From NCBI GenBank assembly GCA_034440635.1, contig JAOTON010000402.1, positions 1 through 64,000 of the forward strand: a stretch of DNA of 64,000 nt, written 5' to 3'. Both the position numbers and the translations under genes were made by a program. This document shows, in pieces, positions 10,902 to 23,500 of the stretch. The stretch's first letter is position 1. Each line of letters begins with the position of its first letter. The notes under the pieces were generated by a model. The model saw only the letters and a program-made list of their open reading frames with translations. It did no database searches and was not told the DNA's origin. This stretch comes from Lepas anatifera (lineage: Eukaryota > Arthropoda > Thecostraca > Lepadidae).

Positions 10902-11110
10902 CAAATGACTTCGTCAGAGTCCTGGACGGGCCGGTAACCGGTGTCCAGGAAGGACTGTCAGCCCGAGCCCTGAAGCGACCGGCAGCTGGTGCCCTCGACA
11001 GGCTGAGAGCCGGTGTACAGGGGGGTCGGCAGTCGATCCAGCAGGCTCCACGGCATGACACCGGCACCGGCAGCATGGAGTGCCCGCCTCTCCAGCTGGC
11101 TCAGCGGGAG
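10902..11110 (+). other. GC-rich open segment, possible exon, unidentified
   Basis: A frame open from 10661 to 11179 has AT-rich ends and a GC-rich core (about 10902-11110) reading DFVRVLDGPVTGVQEGLSAR and onwards. An AG precedes the core (ACCCAG, ending at 10899). Its composition stands out from the surroundings. There is no recognised domain and the opposite strand is also open for 82 codons, so the strand is uncertain. It could be an exon of a host gene or a domesticated repeat piece. Confidence 0.2.
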
Positions 11111-13480
11111 CTAGCTGCAGATAATACGGTAAATGGCAGAGTAGTAAGAATGCAATGCATTCTTTTCACTTCCAGTTGACACAGGAGCCACACTGGTGGG
11201 GTTATGAAAAATGTGCACGATACAAGGATGAGACATGACAAAGTGAAGCACGATACACAAACATGAATTGGGGTGTGATGGCACCCGATTCCATATGTAA
11301 ATAATGTAATTAGATGTGATGGAGCGTGCTACCAAAGCAGACTGCATGACTGCATCAAGAGGGGTTGCCAAAAGAGGATAAAATCCAGCATATGTACACA
11401 ACAAACACCAAACTTACATCACAACATCCTCCGCACTGGATAGATGAGATTGTAGGACACCCACGGAAGCAGCACAGGAAGTACTGCACAAACGAATATT
11501 CAACAAGCAAAACGAATTATTTTACAAAAACTTGTAAGTTCAGGGGAATACATTGCATACTGACCATGATTGATGGGACTGCAGTTGACTTCAAACGGTG
11601 AGGTTAGGTTCACTCGGTTTGAAGTGTTGGCGACATATGCCATAGGTGGCAAGCACCTTTGTTGTTTTTGATGCGGCCATCCACTTCTTCCTTATGGCAG
11701 GTCTGGCAGGAAACCTGGAATATAAGGCTATAGTGAGTTTTGAACTGAAAGCAATATGGCATGCCACAACGAAACCTCACTTGACATTTTAATTTGACAG
11801 AATCAATGATTTGAGGATATAAAGGACGTTTTCCCTCCATACTCATTCATTTCATATACAGGTTCCTTACAATGCAAGAGTGATCACAAGACCGGTTGCC
11901 AGTGAGGAAGAGTGAAAGAAAAGAGAGGAGATGTATGTAGAGAGGAAGAAAAGAGAGGAGCGTATGTGGAGTTTAAAACAATCACAATCTCACGGAGGCT
12001 GGGGCTAAATAGGACATTGGATAGGACCAATTCTAAGGTTATGATCAGCTTGCTGTTCTACATACACCATATGAAAAAGGAACAAAAACATTCCATCCTG
12101 CAGTAAGTCACTATACATCAACCATGGCCTTTACAGTGGATGGCCCTGGAGAAAAAATATAACCAAAAATGTATGAAAATACCAATAAAACCCACTGCAA
12201 GCAGCACTATTTTTCTTCCACATGTGCAGACAATTTTGGGTACTTGGCATCACAATTATTCTAGGTAGCTGGTATGACTTTTGTCAGGATTACCATCTGA
12301 AGTATGGCATATCATGGAGTGTGGCATATTTAACAAGATCTCATTGTTGCAAGGGTTCCCCAGGAATGGTGGTAGTGGTGAGAATTTTGCACCAAACAAG
12401 GGACAAAATGCACTGGCCCTTACCAGAAAGGAAGAATTTTTTAGGGTAGAACAAATAAGCATTTCTTTGTTACCCACCTAATCTCCTCTGTAAATTTGGA
12501 ACTGTAAATCTGTGCAGCTTTGCTCCATTGGAGCAAATTTAGTCAACTACCAAAAAATTTATGTTATTAAATAGAAATGTTTTGACCTGATGTTCTTGTC
12601 AAAACCATTCTTGGAGGAGAGAGTCTACCATGTACATTGCATATAAAGGAGGGCTATAATATAAGTGACCTTAGTGCCGAAACATTTTCTAAAATACCTT
12701 GTGTAGCCTAAAGATGTTCATATTGGTCTCGAGTTTTGTCTGTGGAATGAATAAATGAGAGTCTAATTACTTAGCACAAATTTAAATCTCCCTGGAAATA
12801 AACAAAGTGCAATGAAAAAGTACCTACCTCTAACATGTTAGAGGGAATTTGGTAATTTCATTATCAGTTTTGAAGTGAGATACAAATGCATTAGATCCAA
12901 TATACAGTTCGACTAGCTTTGAATCGTATTTCAAGTACTGTTGGCTAACCTTACATAACCTATAATTGTTGAAAATCCTTGGAAGCCATAATGACCTGCT
13001 GTCTTCGTTTTTTGACGAGCTCGATTGGAGTCTTCACTCAGCCTTTCTCAGGAAGACCAAGTGATAAGTACAAATAGGCACTGGTCTTGTCTTTTAATGG
13101 GATTACAGCACTTAATTCCCAATTCCCAAAGCCAGAAAATTCAATCCTCGTCCACATACTTGGCACCTTACCCAACCCGCCAACTCTTCTTCCTGTATTG
13201 TGTTCGGGAACGCAATCACAATAGAGTAGACTCGTACATCAATCGAAGGGAAGCACTTGCCCTACTTACAGCACACAGTAGTGATTTATAACGATGTTAG
13301 CGGTAATTCAAGCGAAATATAAGGAGACCACTCAAACAAATTTTATTTTTTGCCCGAAAATTTCTTCATTATTTTCTGCAGATATTTCAAGTTAATAGGG
13401 TTAGAAGCATGATTAGACTAATCAAGTACCTAAATTTGGCAGATGTTCACATCAGCATACCCTGCCAGCGTTTTACCAGT
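11111..13480. other. No supported gene; AT-rich intergenic or intronic sequence
   Basis: Short open frames occur but none is convincing. Two weak exon-like candidates are worth recording. On the minus strand, 11610-11714 reads CQTCHKEEVDGRIKNNKGAC after an acceptor-like TATATTCCAG and ends at a TGA. On the plus strand, 12289-12480 is an open stretch after TTTTGTCAG. Neither has a recognisable family. Confidence 0.3.
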
Positions 13481-13921
13481 CACCTGCTCGCTTTGTGTGT
13501 GATCCATCTTTACCTGTGTTATTAAATGTATGGACTGATGTATTTCTTCTCTAAATTATTGTTGGACTATAGTTGGGTCGGTCTAGTTGTGCCCGAAGGA
13601 AACGCATGTGTTGCGCCATCTTCGTCGCACCTTCAAACGGGCATATCGCAAGCTGGCTCACTAGTTAGCATGACATTTCCCGCTAGTGGGCGGGGCTCAG
13701 GCCTAAGGACCAATCAGATTGTTGCAACCATATGGAAGGTATTCCTTTAGGGTTTGAAATAAGCCAATAGGCCCCTTTATTTTGATGTTTAAAGTGTGCG
13801 GAAATTTTATAATAGAGAGCTTTGAGTAAAACTAAATATGCCAAAAGTGATTCCTGCACACGCTCTACAAAACTGCTATCTCAGTTCAAAACACGTTATA
13901 AAAGTGGGACACTCCCTTTAA
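13481..13921. repeat. Interspersed repeat paralogous to about 36850-37400
   Basis: The segment shares blocks with 36850-37400 (a GACTCGCTCGCTAGCATGAC-like start, TTGAAATAAGCC, TGATTTCTTG-like stretches, and an ACTCCCTTTAA end). The 36.9-kb copy contains an extra 270-bp MITE at the position corresponding to about 13765-13785 here, so this copy is the empty site. Confidence 0.55.
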
Positions 13922-14797
13922 AGGGAGATACGCGAAAAAATTATTATTAACTAAACTAATTATTAACGAATATAACTAAATATATTATAATTATAACTAT
14001 ATATATATATATATATATATTATTATAATTATAACGAATATTAACTAATATAACTAAATTATTAACGAAACTATCAATTATTTTTGCATCTTCGGGAAAA
14101 TTTTGGGAGGCCACTCACTTATTATCGATAGGTTAACGATTCCGATAAAATGCCCATCACTTGCCCATGCCCATACCCATCACTTACTTTTCGAAAACTA
14201 TTTAAAAATGTAAAATAATGTTTTTTTATAATACAAATGTCTACCCTCCTGTATTTGTATTTGAATTAATTTTAAAAAGCTTTCAAAAATTCCAAAATGA
14301 ATAAGTTTGCCCTAAAAACGGAAAAAACATAATTACTCAAGTCTTCAGCGGTTTCGTACCTCGGGTCTTGAGCCATTTTCTGCTTCCGCCCCAGGATGAC
14401 AAAAATTTTGCGTCAGATAGGTCACGTGACCCTGGTTTGAGAACTCCTAGGCTTATGATTGGTTAATTGTGATTTCTTTTAAGCCGTATATTTCTGTTTC
14501 AAAAGAGTTTTGGAATGTTGTTTTTCTAAAGTAATTTTTTTCTGGAGTAGCCCAAAGTTCTACATCACTGTTTAGGATAGACATGGCCTAATTCTTAGAG
14601 AAATTGATAGCCTTAGCCATGTGGACGTCATAAACATCGATATGAGGTGTACCGGTAAAGTCGACTAGAAATGTTGACTTTGAGAGCAATTTTAAGGCAT
14701 TTGCAGGCCGAATTCGCAAAAATGAGAATAGGACTTCTGAAACAACTTTTTGTAACCTTTTGATATAGCCAATAAAAATTTTTTCGCGTATCTCCCT
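13922..14797. mobile_element. TTAA-flanked MITE, 876 bp
   Basis: The left end AGGGAGATACGCGAAAAAAT and the right end (complement) AGGGAGATACGCGAAAAAAT form terminal inverted repeats of at least 20 bp. Both are bordered by TTAA (13918-13921 and 14798-14801). TTAA duplications are typical of piggyBac and Kolobok elements. No transposase is encoded. The interior is AT-rich, with an (AT)n run at about 13998-14021. It is inserted immediately at the end of the repeat to its left. Confidence 0.8.
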
Positions 14798-15060
14798 TTA
14801 ACGCTGACAACTGACTGTGTGCGAAGTGAGATCATCATGCAATGTCACGGTACTGGCTGGGATGTGGACTTGCGGTCGGATAGAACAGGATGTTTGATTG
14901 GTTGTAGGCCAGTGTTCTTCTCCAGCGTTGTGATTAGTTGATGCTGAGGCTGCTTTGCCGGGACTTCCCGTATCTACACGCTCTGTTTCGTCTTCGCACG
15001 CTGGAGTAGACAGCCACGGGTGGAAATTGTTTACACAATTATTTTTTTATTTATTTTATT

Positions 15061-15245
15061 AGGGCCGCTTCCAATAGGCACATTTGCCCAATTACAAGGA
15101 ATATTGGCGTGGGTGTTTAGGGATTCTCACCACCGGGTCAGATTGGACACGGAAGGCGGTTTCCCACCGTGGGGATTGAACCTACGTTAACCCATGCTAT
15201 CCGATCCGAAGACTGGCAACGAAGCCACTAGGCCACCCCCGGCCC
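15061..15245 (-). repeat. tRNA-derived SINE, copy 2
   Basis: Same family and orientation as 9641-9823, with the same box B (GGTTCAATCCC), a similar box A (GTGGCCTAGTGG) and the same body ending. By eye the copies are roughly 90% identical, so the family was active in this genome. Confidence 0.8.
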
Positions 15246-15339
15246 CTGCGGATTGCCAATTTGGGACCAGAAATAGAACAAAGTTATAATTATCGGATGG
15301 TGTTCTGTCTTATTTCGTTGGCGAGTCTGCATTTGGTCA

Positions 15340-17050
15340 ATATTTAAGTCATCTGTCTATTTCACTGGGGGGCCAATTTCCGGGCACTGGGGGCATTTCG
15401 GCCGACTGGGGGGGGCAAGTGGCCCCCCAGTTAACATGTTAAAAAATGGCCTGCTCCTGGGATCCGTGAAAGGGTGTCCAATAACGCCTTTCTGAGCAAT
15501 CTGAGCATTTGCGGTCATTTTTGTGACTTTAAGATCATAAGACATCTTTTCCCCATGCCTTTTCAATGGGAGAGGTCATCTCGTGACCTGATCTCAGGTC
15601 ATAAAACAAAAAGTCGCAGATATACATTTTGTAGACCCTGGAGGGGATATGAAAAGCAAGGAAGTTTTAAATCGATCGGCTTAGAAATGTAGCTCTTATA
15701 GAGTTCAGAACTTTAAGTGAGTTGACCTTGGTTGACCTCGTCTGGTGACGTGACCTTGTGTGATCCGGGGAAAAATTTCAGGGATGATGGGAAAATGATC
15801 GGGGTGAGAGGAAGAGCCCTCAATTGCGCAGCTTCGCCACGTAGTTTTTCTTTCATTCTGAAAAGCCTTAGGGAGGTCATCGATGGCCTGGTGGGGCGAG
15901 GGTTAGCACGCGCATTGACGGGGGGGGCGGATACCCGCCTCCCTCGGGTTTTTTGGAGATAGCATAATAACAACGGCACGTAGCGCTGCCGTACTTGGCT
16001 GACCTTTCTCTGATCATTTTTACAGTTTTCGTCAAAATTGTAAGGTTATGTCATCTCAGGTCACGTCGCCAGTGTAGGTCAAGTGACCTACCTAAAAGTT
16101 TAAGATAGCATAAGTCAGAATTGGGTGAACTTATCTGATTTAATCATCCTTATCCGATTGATTACACTGGTCAACAGCCAAAATGGATCCGGTATGTGAA
16201 CACCTGTTTCTACTTATTTCGATGCCACTGATTTCAAATTTAGTAACCGTTTTTTCCATCGGATCTGGTTTCTTCCCCAGAGCATACCTGGTGTATAGTC
16301 CCGACACTCGCCACACGCAGTCATGAGCCTAACCTTTTGTGGAAAAATCTGGATCAAGGATGTCGAGAATCCGGGTTATCTGCACCCAGACAATGCAGTT
16401 GATTACTATACATTTGAATTTATTGCAACTTAAGACTACCTCGCATTCAAGTGCAAGAACATTGTACATTGAACAAGGCTTGGCCTCGGTCGCACAAGCT
16501 CGTCGGTGTTTGTAGACAGCGTGGTGACGTCGCAACATTATATGATGAGGATTTTATGTCAGAGTCACCTCCCTTGAAGGTCAAGTCTAAGTAAAAAGTC
16601 ACAGGTCAAGGCCATACCACCATTTCAAGGTCATTGATCCTAGAATCTTCGGTCGTATGACGTCGCCTAATATGACGTATATTATGTTACGATGTCATAG
16701 GCGAGGTCGCTCAATCTTGAGCTCAAAGTGGCAGGATATTTGACGTCAAAGCTTAATGGGCTCGAACGACCTTGACCTAAAAGTTTCAGAGAACATTGCC
16801 TCAGACCTTCCCTCTGTTAGTTTAGGTCACTTTCTCTCTATCTGACTTATCATTGCATAATCACGGTATTTCCCAATGGCTACCCTGCACAGACATAATT
16901 TGACCTATATGCCTCGTTTTACCTTAAATATATTGACCTAGGTCTATGAAAAGCAGGTTTAGGGTAGAACACCCTACCCTCCAAAAACACCCAAACGTTC
17001 ATTTTCCTAGACCTCTTGGGTTTTGCACTGGACAAGGTCGCTGATGCTAA
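15340..17050. repeat. AGGTCA-rich interspersed repeat, segment 2
   Basis: The block 15455-15810 (GGATCCGTGAAAGGGTGTCC to AATTTCAGGGATGATGGG) matches 34830-35150 on the same strand and 25770-26130 on the other. Hexamers AGGTCA and TGACCT recur throughout, with further copies to 17050. The GC-rich palindromic piece at 15365-15435 (CTGGGGGGC type) belongs to the same unit. No coding potential. Confidence 0.6.
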
Positions 17051-17252
17051 AGGCCTGCACAAAGACGACACACAGACATACTGGATCTCGAAATTCTGAT
17101 CTGATACGGCATTTCTGCTGCAGGATTCGTGTTCAACGCCACAAATTGCGCTAGGAACGGACTATTTTGCATTTGATCCATGACAAAATTAAAATTTTGT
17201 TGACCATCACTGTTATCATCATAGCCAAATCGCTGAAGCACCCTTAAAACCC

Positions 17253-17427
<175 letters not shown>

Positions 17428-17540
17428 ATCCGATTGAAACTCATATCATATAATGGGCGCACCGAGTTCTCTAAAATATATTCCGGTATTTTTGATATCA
17501 ATGACCTAAGGTCAGGTACGAGCCATGAACTCTCCATTGG

Positions 17541-18560
17541 TCCCTCAGGGGACCGATCTTCACTTGCCGGATTCGTCCGACAAGTAAAGATTGGAGCAAC
17601 GGGGTGTGACGCGCCCGGGGCCCCAGTCAGCCTTGGGAGGCACTTTGTCGCATCGCCGCGGATACATCTTTTCTAGCCCTCCGACGGCCGCCGCCTCTTC
17701 CGACTTCCCTCGGTTAGAGTCGGCGTCTGTCGTCGGTGGCTCTGGTGATGAGGTCCGCGGCGATGCTGATGATTGCCTTACGGGCCCTCTGTTACCTGGT
17801 CGGTAACCGTATTGGATCGGGTCAGATCTGTCCTGCACCTCCCAGTATGTAGCTCCTGTTTGTTTTTGTTTTCTTATTTTGTTGATTATTTTTAGTTCCT
17901 GTCCTCTTTTTATGCTTTAGTTATTGGCTCCATAGTTATTTGCCTTCTTCGGCATTTTATGGGTGTAAGGCGCCCACTCGAGGCCTATCTCGAGCCCCGG
18001 CGACGAGGTTGACGGGATCCTGGGGGGTTGAGGTCCCCCTCGGGCGGGTCAGTCCCGAGGGCTCCAACACGCCCCCTTTGGCCCAGATATCTCGATCCAA
18101 CCGGGGGTAAGCCGTCCGTAGGCTGCCGCGGGCGGCCTAGCTACGCGGCAGTGTCTACGGGCACTGTCGCTCGGTCCAGCTGCGCAGGGGGGATTATGTT
18201 TCGGGCGTGCGGCGCGGCGCCCTTCGTGGTGGGGACTGTGATAGCTCTTGCCGGGCGCGACGCGGGCCGGGGTTTCGGAAACCGTCGATTTGCGAGACTC
18301 CGGCTTGTTGCGCGCGCCTGGTAGACCGCAGTCTCCGCTGCGTGAGGGCTGCCGCGTTTTGCTTCGTCCCGACTCATGGCCCTGCCGGCACACTGGGCTG
18401 ATGGCGTCAAGGGGGTGGGTGCGTTCTGATCGGAGGGGTTGTGTGAGTACCTCTCGCCCCTCTGAGACGGGCGCACCTGCCCCCGTAGGCACTGTACCAG
18501 CCCCCGGGCCCAGCTATTGACAGCTGGTAACCCGGGGGGCCGAAGGTAGATTAACCTCCC
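17541..18560 (+). promoter_or_regulatory. 5' UTR of the I-type LINE (presumed internal promoter)
   Basis: A GC-rich leader between the 5' target duplication and ORF1, starting TCCCTCAGGGGACCG. LINEs of this type carry their promoter in this region; the promoter role here is inferred. Overlapping open frames (18028-18520) on both strands are due to GC-richness and have no domain. Confidence 0.6.
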
Positions 18561-20591
18561 ATGGCTTCTCAGGTCTCTCCTTCTACCGCACAGATCTCAT
18601 GGACCCCGACCCCTGCTACGAACCAGACTACCCCGAGCTCACCCTCTGGCACCACTGCTGTGGTGGACTGTGTCGATCCCTGCTTCGCACCCCGCGTCTT
18701 AACGATCCGAACGGAGGACCCCAGTGTTAAGCTTAACCCCTTCCAGCTACACGGGGCGCTTAAGGCTTTTGGTGATCCACGGGATGTGTCATGCCGTCCG
18801 AACGGAAACATAGATGTCGAGCTCAAAACGGACACAGACGCAGCAAAGTTGCTACATGCCAAGTCCCTCACGATCAAAAGTGGCAACGCTTCAAGGTGCA
18901 TCCCGATAACAGTGGTCCCGCATGCCACGAGGAATAGCTGCAGAGGTGTTATTTCCTGTCCCGAGTTGGAAGATGTATCGGAGGAGGAGATCCTTGCCGA
19001 GATGAGAGCCCAGGGCGTAATAGGCGCAAAAAAAATGCAAAGGCGAGAGGAGGGAAAGCTTACTAGCTCAGGAACGATCGCTCTATCCTTTGCTGGACGC
19101 GATCTACCCGAAAAGGTGCGCGTTGGCTGGCGCTCCATCCGCGTCCGACCTTTCGTTCCCAATCCGATACGATGTTTCAAGTGCCAGTCGTTCGGGCACT
19201 TTGCGAACACTTGCAGGGCCAAAGAGCGCTGTGGTCGGTGCTCGGGTCACGACCACAGCTCCAAAACTTGCAAGGCGAAAAACCTGAAATGTCCCAACTG
19301 CGGTGAGGCTCACGAAGCCTGGAGCAAAGCGTGCTCAAAACTGACACATGCGAAGGAGGCGTTAAAGAAAAGAACCCAGCGAGCAGGAACAAGGATCCCT
19401 GCCACTCCAACAGCACTAGCGAGAACAAGGGCACCAGCAGCAGCTGGCTCACCCTCGTACCGAGATGCAGTGCTCGGAAGCAACACACCCATGGCCAACA
19501 TCACACAAAACACTACAGTGAATGACCTGACCCACTTAACTGTTCAGAACCTCGTACAAATCCTTCTGCGTTTCATCCCACGCACAAGCCTGTCCAGCAC
19601 CACGCTGGGAAAAAACACAGCTGAAAAGGCCACCCAATGCGACCTTATCGGACCACTGGCACATGGTACCCCACAAAATGAAACACCTGATCAGGCGGCC
19701 ATCAATGAGCCGACCGTCCTCGAGGTCTCAACACCAGCTGTTGACGAGCCTGAAAAGGCTACACCTAGCACAAAACGCCCTAGGGTTGACGCCTCCCTAC
19801 CAAACACACCTCAAAATCACTCTGAGCCCCCACTAGGTAAAAAGCCAAGAGCTTATGACATAGAAAGGCTGGCAGCCGAGATAGCTGTTGCAGACGCACC
19901 AGGCCCGGACCTGGGACAGACATCGCCCCCAACACCCGCGTCAGGCCGATCTGAAGCTCCAGCTGCATCACCGCAGCCGACGGAGAGCGCTGAATCCACA
20001 CCCAGGGTCGGAAACACGGAGGCAACAGAGGATTCTGATTTGATGCCTCCTCCGTCCGGAGGTTCCACAAAACAAAGAGCTCACACAGAAAAGAAAGTAG
20101 AAACAACAAGCAACAAAACAAATAAACAAGAAACAACGTATACAACTCAAAGTAAAAAACGCAAGCTCGCGTCCCCGACAAGCAACAAAACAAAACAAGA
20201 CACTACAGAAACAATAGAAAAACGACCGGGACACCCGTTCCGATCCAGTAAAGGTGTCACACTAGAAATTCCTCGGGCAACAATGAAAACAACCCACCAA
20301 CCAATCAAGCAAAACCTCAGTGAGCGTGCACGATCCATGGAGAACTTAGGGCCTGCGCAAGCAGACCTGAGAAATGCTGCGGACCTTAGGCAGCGGATAC
20401 GTAGGCCCACCCCTTTAGACGACGGGAGGCCTGCATATGCAGGCGATGCATATATGGTGGAGAGGCCGATCTTCACGAGACGCTCACCTCCAAGAGATGG
20501 CAATATTCCTCCCCGGGAGGCACGAAACTGGAACTCCCGCGCTGCCTGGAGAGAGCCTGAGATGTATGACGGGAGAAGTTGGGAGACATGA
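18561..20591 (+). CDS. LINE ORF1, gag-like RNA-binding protein with zinc knuckles
   Basis: A 676-codon frame begins at ATG 18561. An N-terminal low-complexity stretch is followed by a conserved domain at residues about 40-200 (PRVLTIRTEDPSVKLNPFQL; ISCPELEDVSEEEILAEMRA), typical of arthropod LINE gag proteins. Then come three zinc-binding units at about 205-258: CFKCQSFGHFANTC, CGRCSGHDHSSKTC and CPNCGEAHEAWSKAC. The remaining 400 residues are Pro/Thr/Glu- and Lys-rich and probably disordered. The protein is expected to coat the element RNA and assist target-primed reverse transcription. Its TGA stop at 20589-20591 overlaps an ATG for ORF2 as ATGA. No internal stop, so it could be functional. 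Confidence 0.9.
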   Translation: MASQVSPSTAQISWTPTPATNQTTPSSPSGTTAVVDCVDPCFAPRVLTIRTEDPSVKLNPFQLHGALKAFGDPRDVSCRPNGNIDVELKTDTDAAKLLHAKSLTIKSGNASRCIPITVVPHATRNSCRGVISCPELEDVSEEEILAEMRAQGVIGAKKMQRREEGKLTSSGTIALSFAGRDLPEKVRVGWRSIRVRPFVPNPIRCFKCQSFGHFANTCRAKERCGRCSGHDHSSKTCKAKNLKCPNCGEAHEAWSKACSKLTHAKEALKKRTQRAGTRIPATPTALARTRAPAAAGSPSYRDAVLGSNTPMANITQNTTVNDLTHLTVQNLVQILLRFIPRTSLSSTTLGKNTAEKATQCDLIGPLAHGTPQNETPDQAAINEPTVLEVSTPAVDEPEKATPSTKRPRVDASLPNTPQNHSEPPLGKKPRAYDIERLAAEIAVADAPGPDLGQTSPPTPASGRSEAPAASPQPTESAESTPRVGNTEATEDSDLMPPPSGGSTKQRAHTEKKVETTSNKTNKQETTYTTQSKKRKLASPTSNKTKQDTTETIEKRPGHPFRSSKGVTLEIPRATMKTTHQPIKQNLSERARSMENLGPAQADLRNAADLRQRIRRPTPLDDGRPAYAGDAYMVERPIFTRRSPPRDGNIPPREARNWNSRAAWREPEMYDGRSWET

Positions 20592-23500
20592 TGAACCCCC
20601 CGGGCTTTAAATCAGGACAGCTTTTACACACCCTACTAGTACTCTATTCAATGACTTACGTTTTACAATGGAACATGCGTGGCTTCAGGGCCAACATAAC
20701 GGACCTCCAGGCGCTAATAGCCTCAAAGAGCCCAGCAGTCATAGCTATCCAAGAAACCAAACTAAAACAAGAACAAGCTTGCAATCTACCTCACTACAAA
20801 ACATACCGATATGATTTTCCCACTGTCACGATAGCACATGGCGGAGTGGCTCTATTTGTTCACTATAGCGTTCCGTCATCGCCATTTCACATTCATACAA
20901 ATCTACAAGCAGTAGCTGCAACAGTAGACCTGGGACATATAAAAACAACAATTGTATCTCTTTACGCTCCACCCACAGAGGAGTTCCCAACCGACGCTTT
21001 TGAGGATCTGTTGCGACAGCTTCCACGGAACAACATCATTTTAGGCGATTTTAATTCATACAATACCGTCTGGGGCTGCCCACGCACGAACCTGCGTGGT
21101 AGACGCCTAGCGGAAGTAGTTTTACGCAATGAATTATGTATTCTTAACACTGGTGATCCCACACATATTGCTCTGCCCTCCGGAGCCACATCCGCGATTG
21201 ATTTATCACTTTGCCGCTCATCCTTAGGTGATCGCTTCAAGTGGCGCACTCACTCGAACCCATGCGGGAGCGACCACTACCCGATTTGGCTCTGGTCGGA
21301 GATCCCTCACCCAGGGATAAGGACCCCTCAATGGAACCTCTGTAGAGCGGACTGGGAGGGTTTCACCGCCGATTGCTCCCTCGACACTGTACAGGAGGCA
21401 GGCAGACCTGCAGCCACGTTCTACGAGGAAATTAGTGCTCTTGTTATCGAATCTGCTAATGCGTTCATCCCCAAGACGAGCTCGCTGCCCCGACGTATCC
21501 CCGTGCCGTGGTGGACGAGGAAGTGCCAACGTACAATCAAAGAACGGCGGCGGTGTTTTAAGACGTTTAAAAGAAGACCTACAACAACCAATTTGATACA
21601 ATACAGACGCGCCAAGGCCTTAGCGAGACGTACCATAAGAGATGCCAAGCGGCAGTCATGGCAAACATACATCAACACCATTAACAGGCTCACACCATTA
21701 ACAAACCATTTGGCGGCGGGTTCACCGACTGTCAGGTCGCAGTTGTCCTATACCTGTGCCCGTGTTAGCTGGACCCAACGGCCCCGTTACGAATCCGGCC
21801 GAAGTAGCAAATATTTTCGGTAGGACCTGGGTAGCTCGATGGCGGATAGGATGCGACGATCCGAGGTTTACTCGTCATAAACGGCAGAGTGAGCGATGTC
21901 CAGTGAATTTTAGCTCATCTGATAACCTCTCTTTCAATGAACCCTTTACGATGACGGAGTTTCGGACTGCACTCTCACGAGCGAGGAGCACAACTGCTGG
22001 CCCAGATAAAATTCACATTAATATGTTGAAAAACCTCAGCGAACGTTCTGCTTCTACTTTGCTGTCTTCCTTTAACTCGATATGGGCTACACATGACTTT
22101 CCAAGTGCCTGGAGAGACGCCACCATTATTCCGGTTTTAAAACCTAACAAAGATGGCAGTGACCCTTTACACTTCAGACCTATCTCCCTGACATCTTCTG
22201 TATGTAAATTGTTGGAACGCATGGTGAACGCGCGCTTGGTGTGGTTTTTGGAGAGCACCGGCTTTTTCTCTAACGCTCAGTGTGGATTTCGTGCGGGCCG
22301 TTCCACCACTGACCATCTTATATCTTTGGACACATCAGTGCGGCGCTCTTTCGCCTTGCGACAGCACGTTTTTGCTCTGTTATTTGACATTGAAAAGGCC
22401 TACGACACGGCCTGGCGCCACGCAATTTTAGCGAAAGTACGGAAAGCCGGTATCAAGGGTCACATGGGATATTTTATAGACAATTTTATGAAACGACGTA
22501 ACTTTAGAGTCAGAGTTGGCAACACCTTGTCTGACAACTTCTGCCAGGAGAGCGGGGTGGTCCAAGGAGGCGTTTTAAGCGTGACACTATTCGGCATTTT
22601 GATAAACGACATTTGCGACGTCCTGCCCCCTACAGTCGAGAAGTCTCTGTTCGTAGACGACTTTGCCGTTTGGTTGAGTACCTCCACGTCTATTTCAGCT
22701 CAAAGACAGCTACAAATATGTATTGACCGGCTAACCACTTGGAGTCTGAAGAACGGTTTTAGATTTTCGACCGAAAAAACCGTGTGTATGCATTTCTGTC
22801 GACGTAGATCGTGCCCTGACATTAACCTCCGTTTATATGGTAGAAGGGTACCGGTTGTGCAACAGGCCAAGTTCTTAGGTATGACACTAGATAAACGCCT
22901 CACATACGCCCCTCACATATCACTGCTACGAGACAAATGCTTTAAACGTATGAATGTTCTGAAGATGATATCCCGTACGTCTTACGGTGCTGACAGGGTA
23001 TCACTCCTCCGACTGTATCGCGCTCTCATCAGGTCTGTCTTAGATTACGGCTCGGTTGCTTACGACAGTGCCCTGAGCAGCGTTAAACAGTCACTGGACG
23101 CCGTTCACCATGCGTGTGTGAGGATCGCCACAGGAGCTTTCCGTACCTCCCGCAGAGCCAGTCTTCTTGTAGACGCGAATGAACCGCCGCTAGACCTGAG
23201 ACGTAAGCGACTGGCCATCACATACTGCAGCAAAATCCGACAATATCCGTCCCACCCAACCTACAAGTGGATTTTTGACGATGCACTGACATCTCCTCTC
23301 AGAATGGCGCGACCCTCGTCCTCTCTGGCACTTTGTGTGAGGGTATCACAGTGGTTAGAGGGCTCCGACATTAACTTTGAAACTATCGCAGAAAGGCAAC
23401 CACAGCGCATAGAACCATGGCGCCTCATCCCAATTAAATGTAACCTCGGTTTACTGCGTCACAATAAAGCGTCAACGCTGCCTTCTGAATTCTTGGACTT

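Noticed and set aside
11610..11714. Minus-strand last exon with CxxC...CHxWH
   Set aside because: Plausible acceptor and stop, but no partner exon or family; below the threshold for a separate gene call.
12256..12481. Overlapping 60-75 codon frames on both strands
   Set aside because: No domain and mutual overlap; the acceptor-like TTTTGTCAG alone is not enough.
18028..18520. Overlapping frames of 60-147 codons before ORF1 of the complete LINE
   Set aside because: GC-rich 5' UTR; frames on both strands and no conserved domain.
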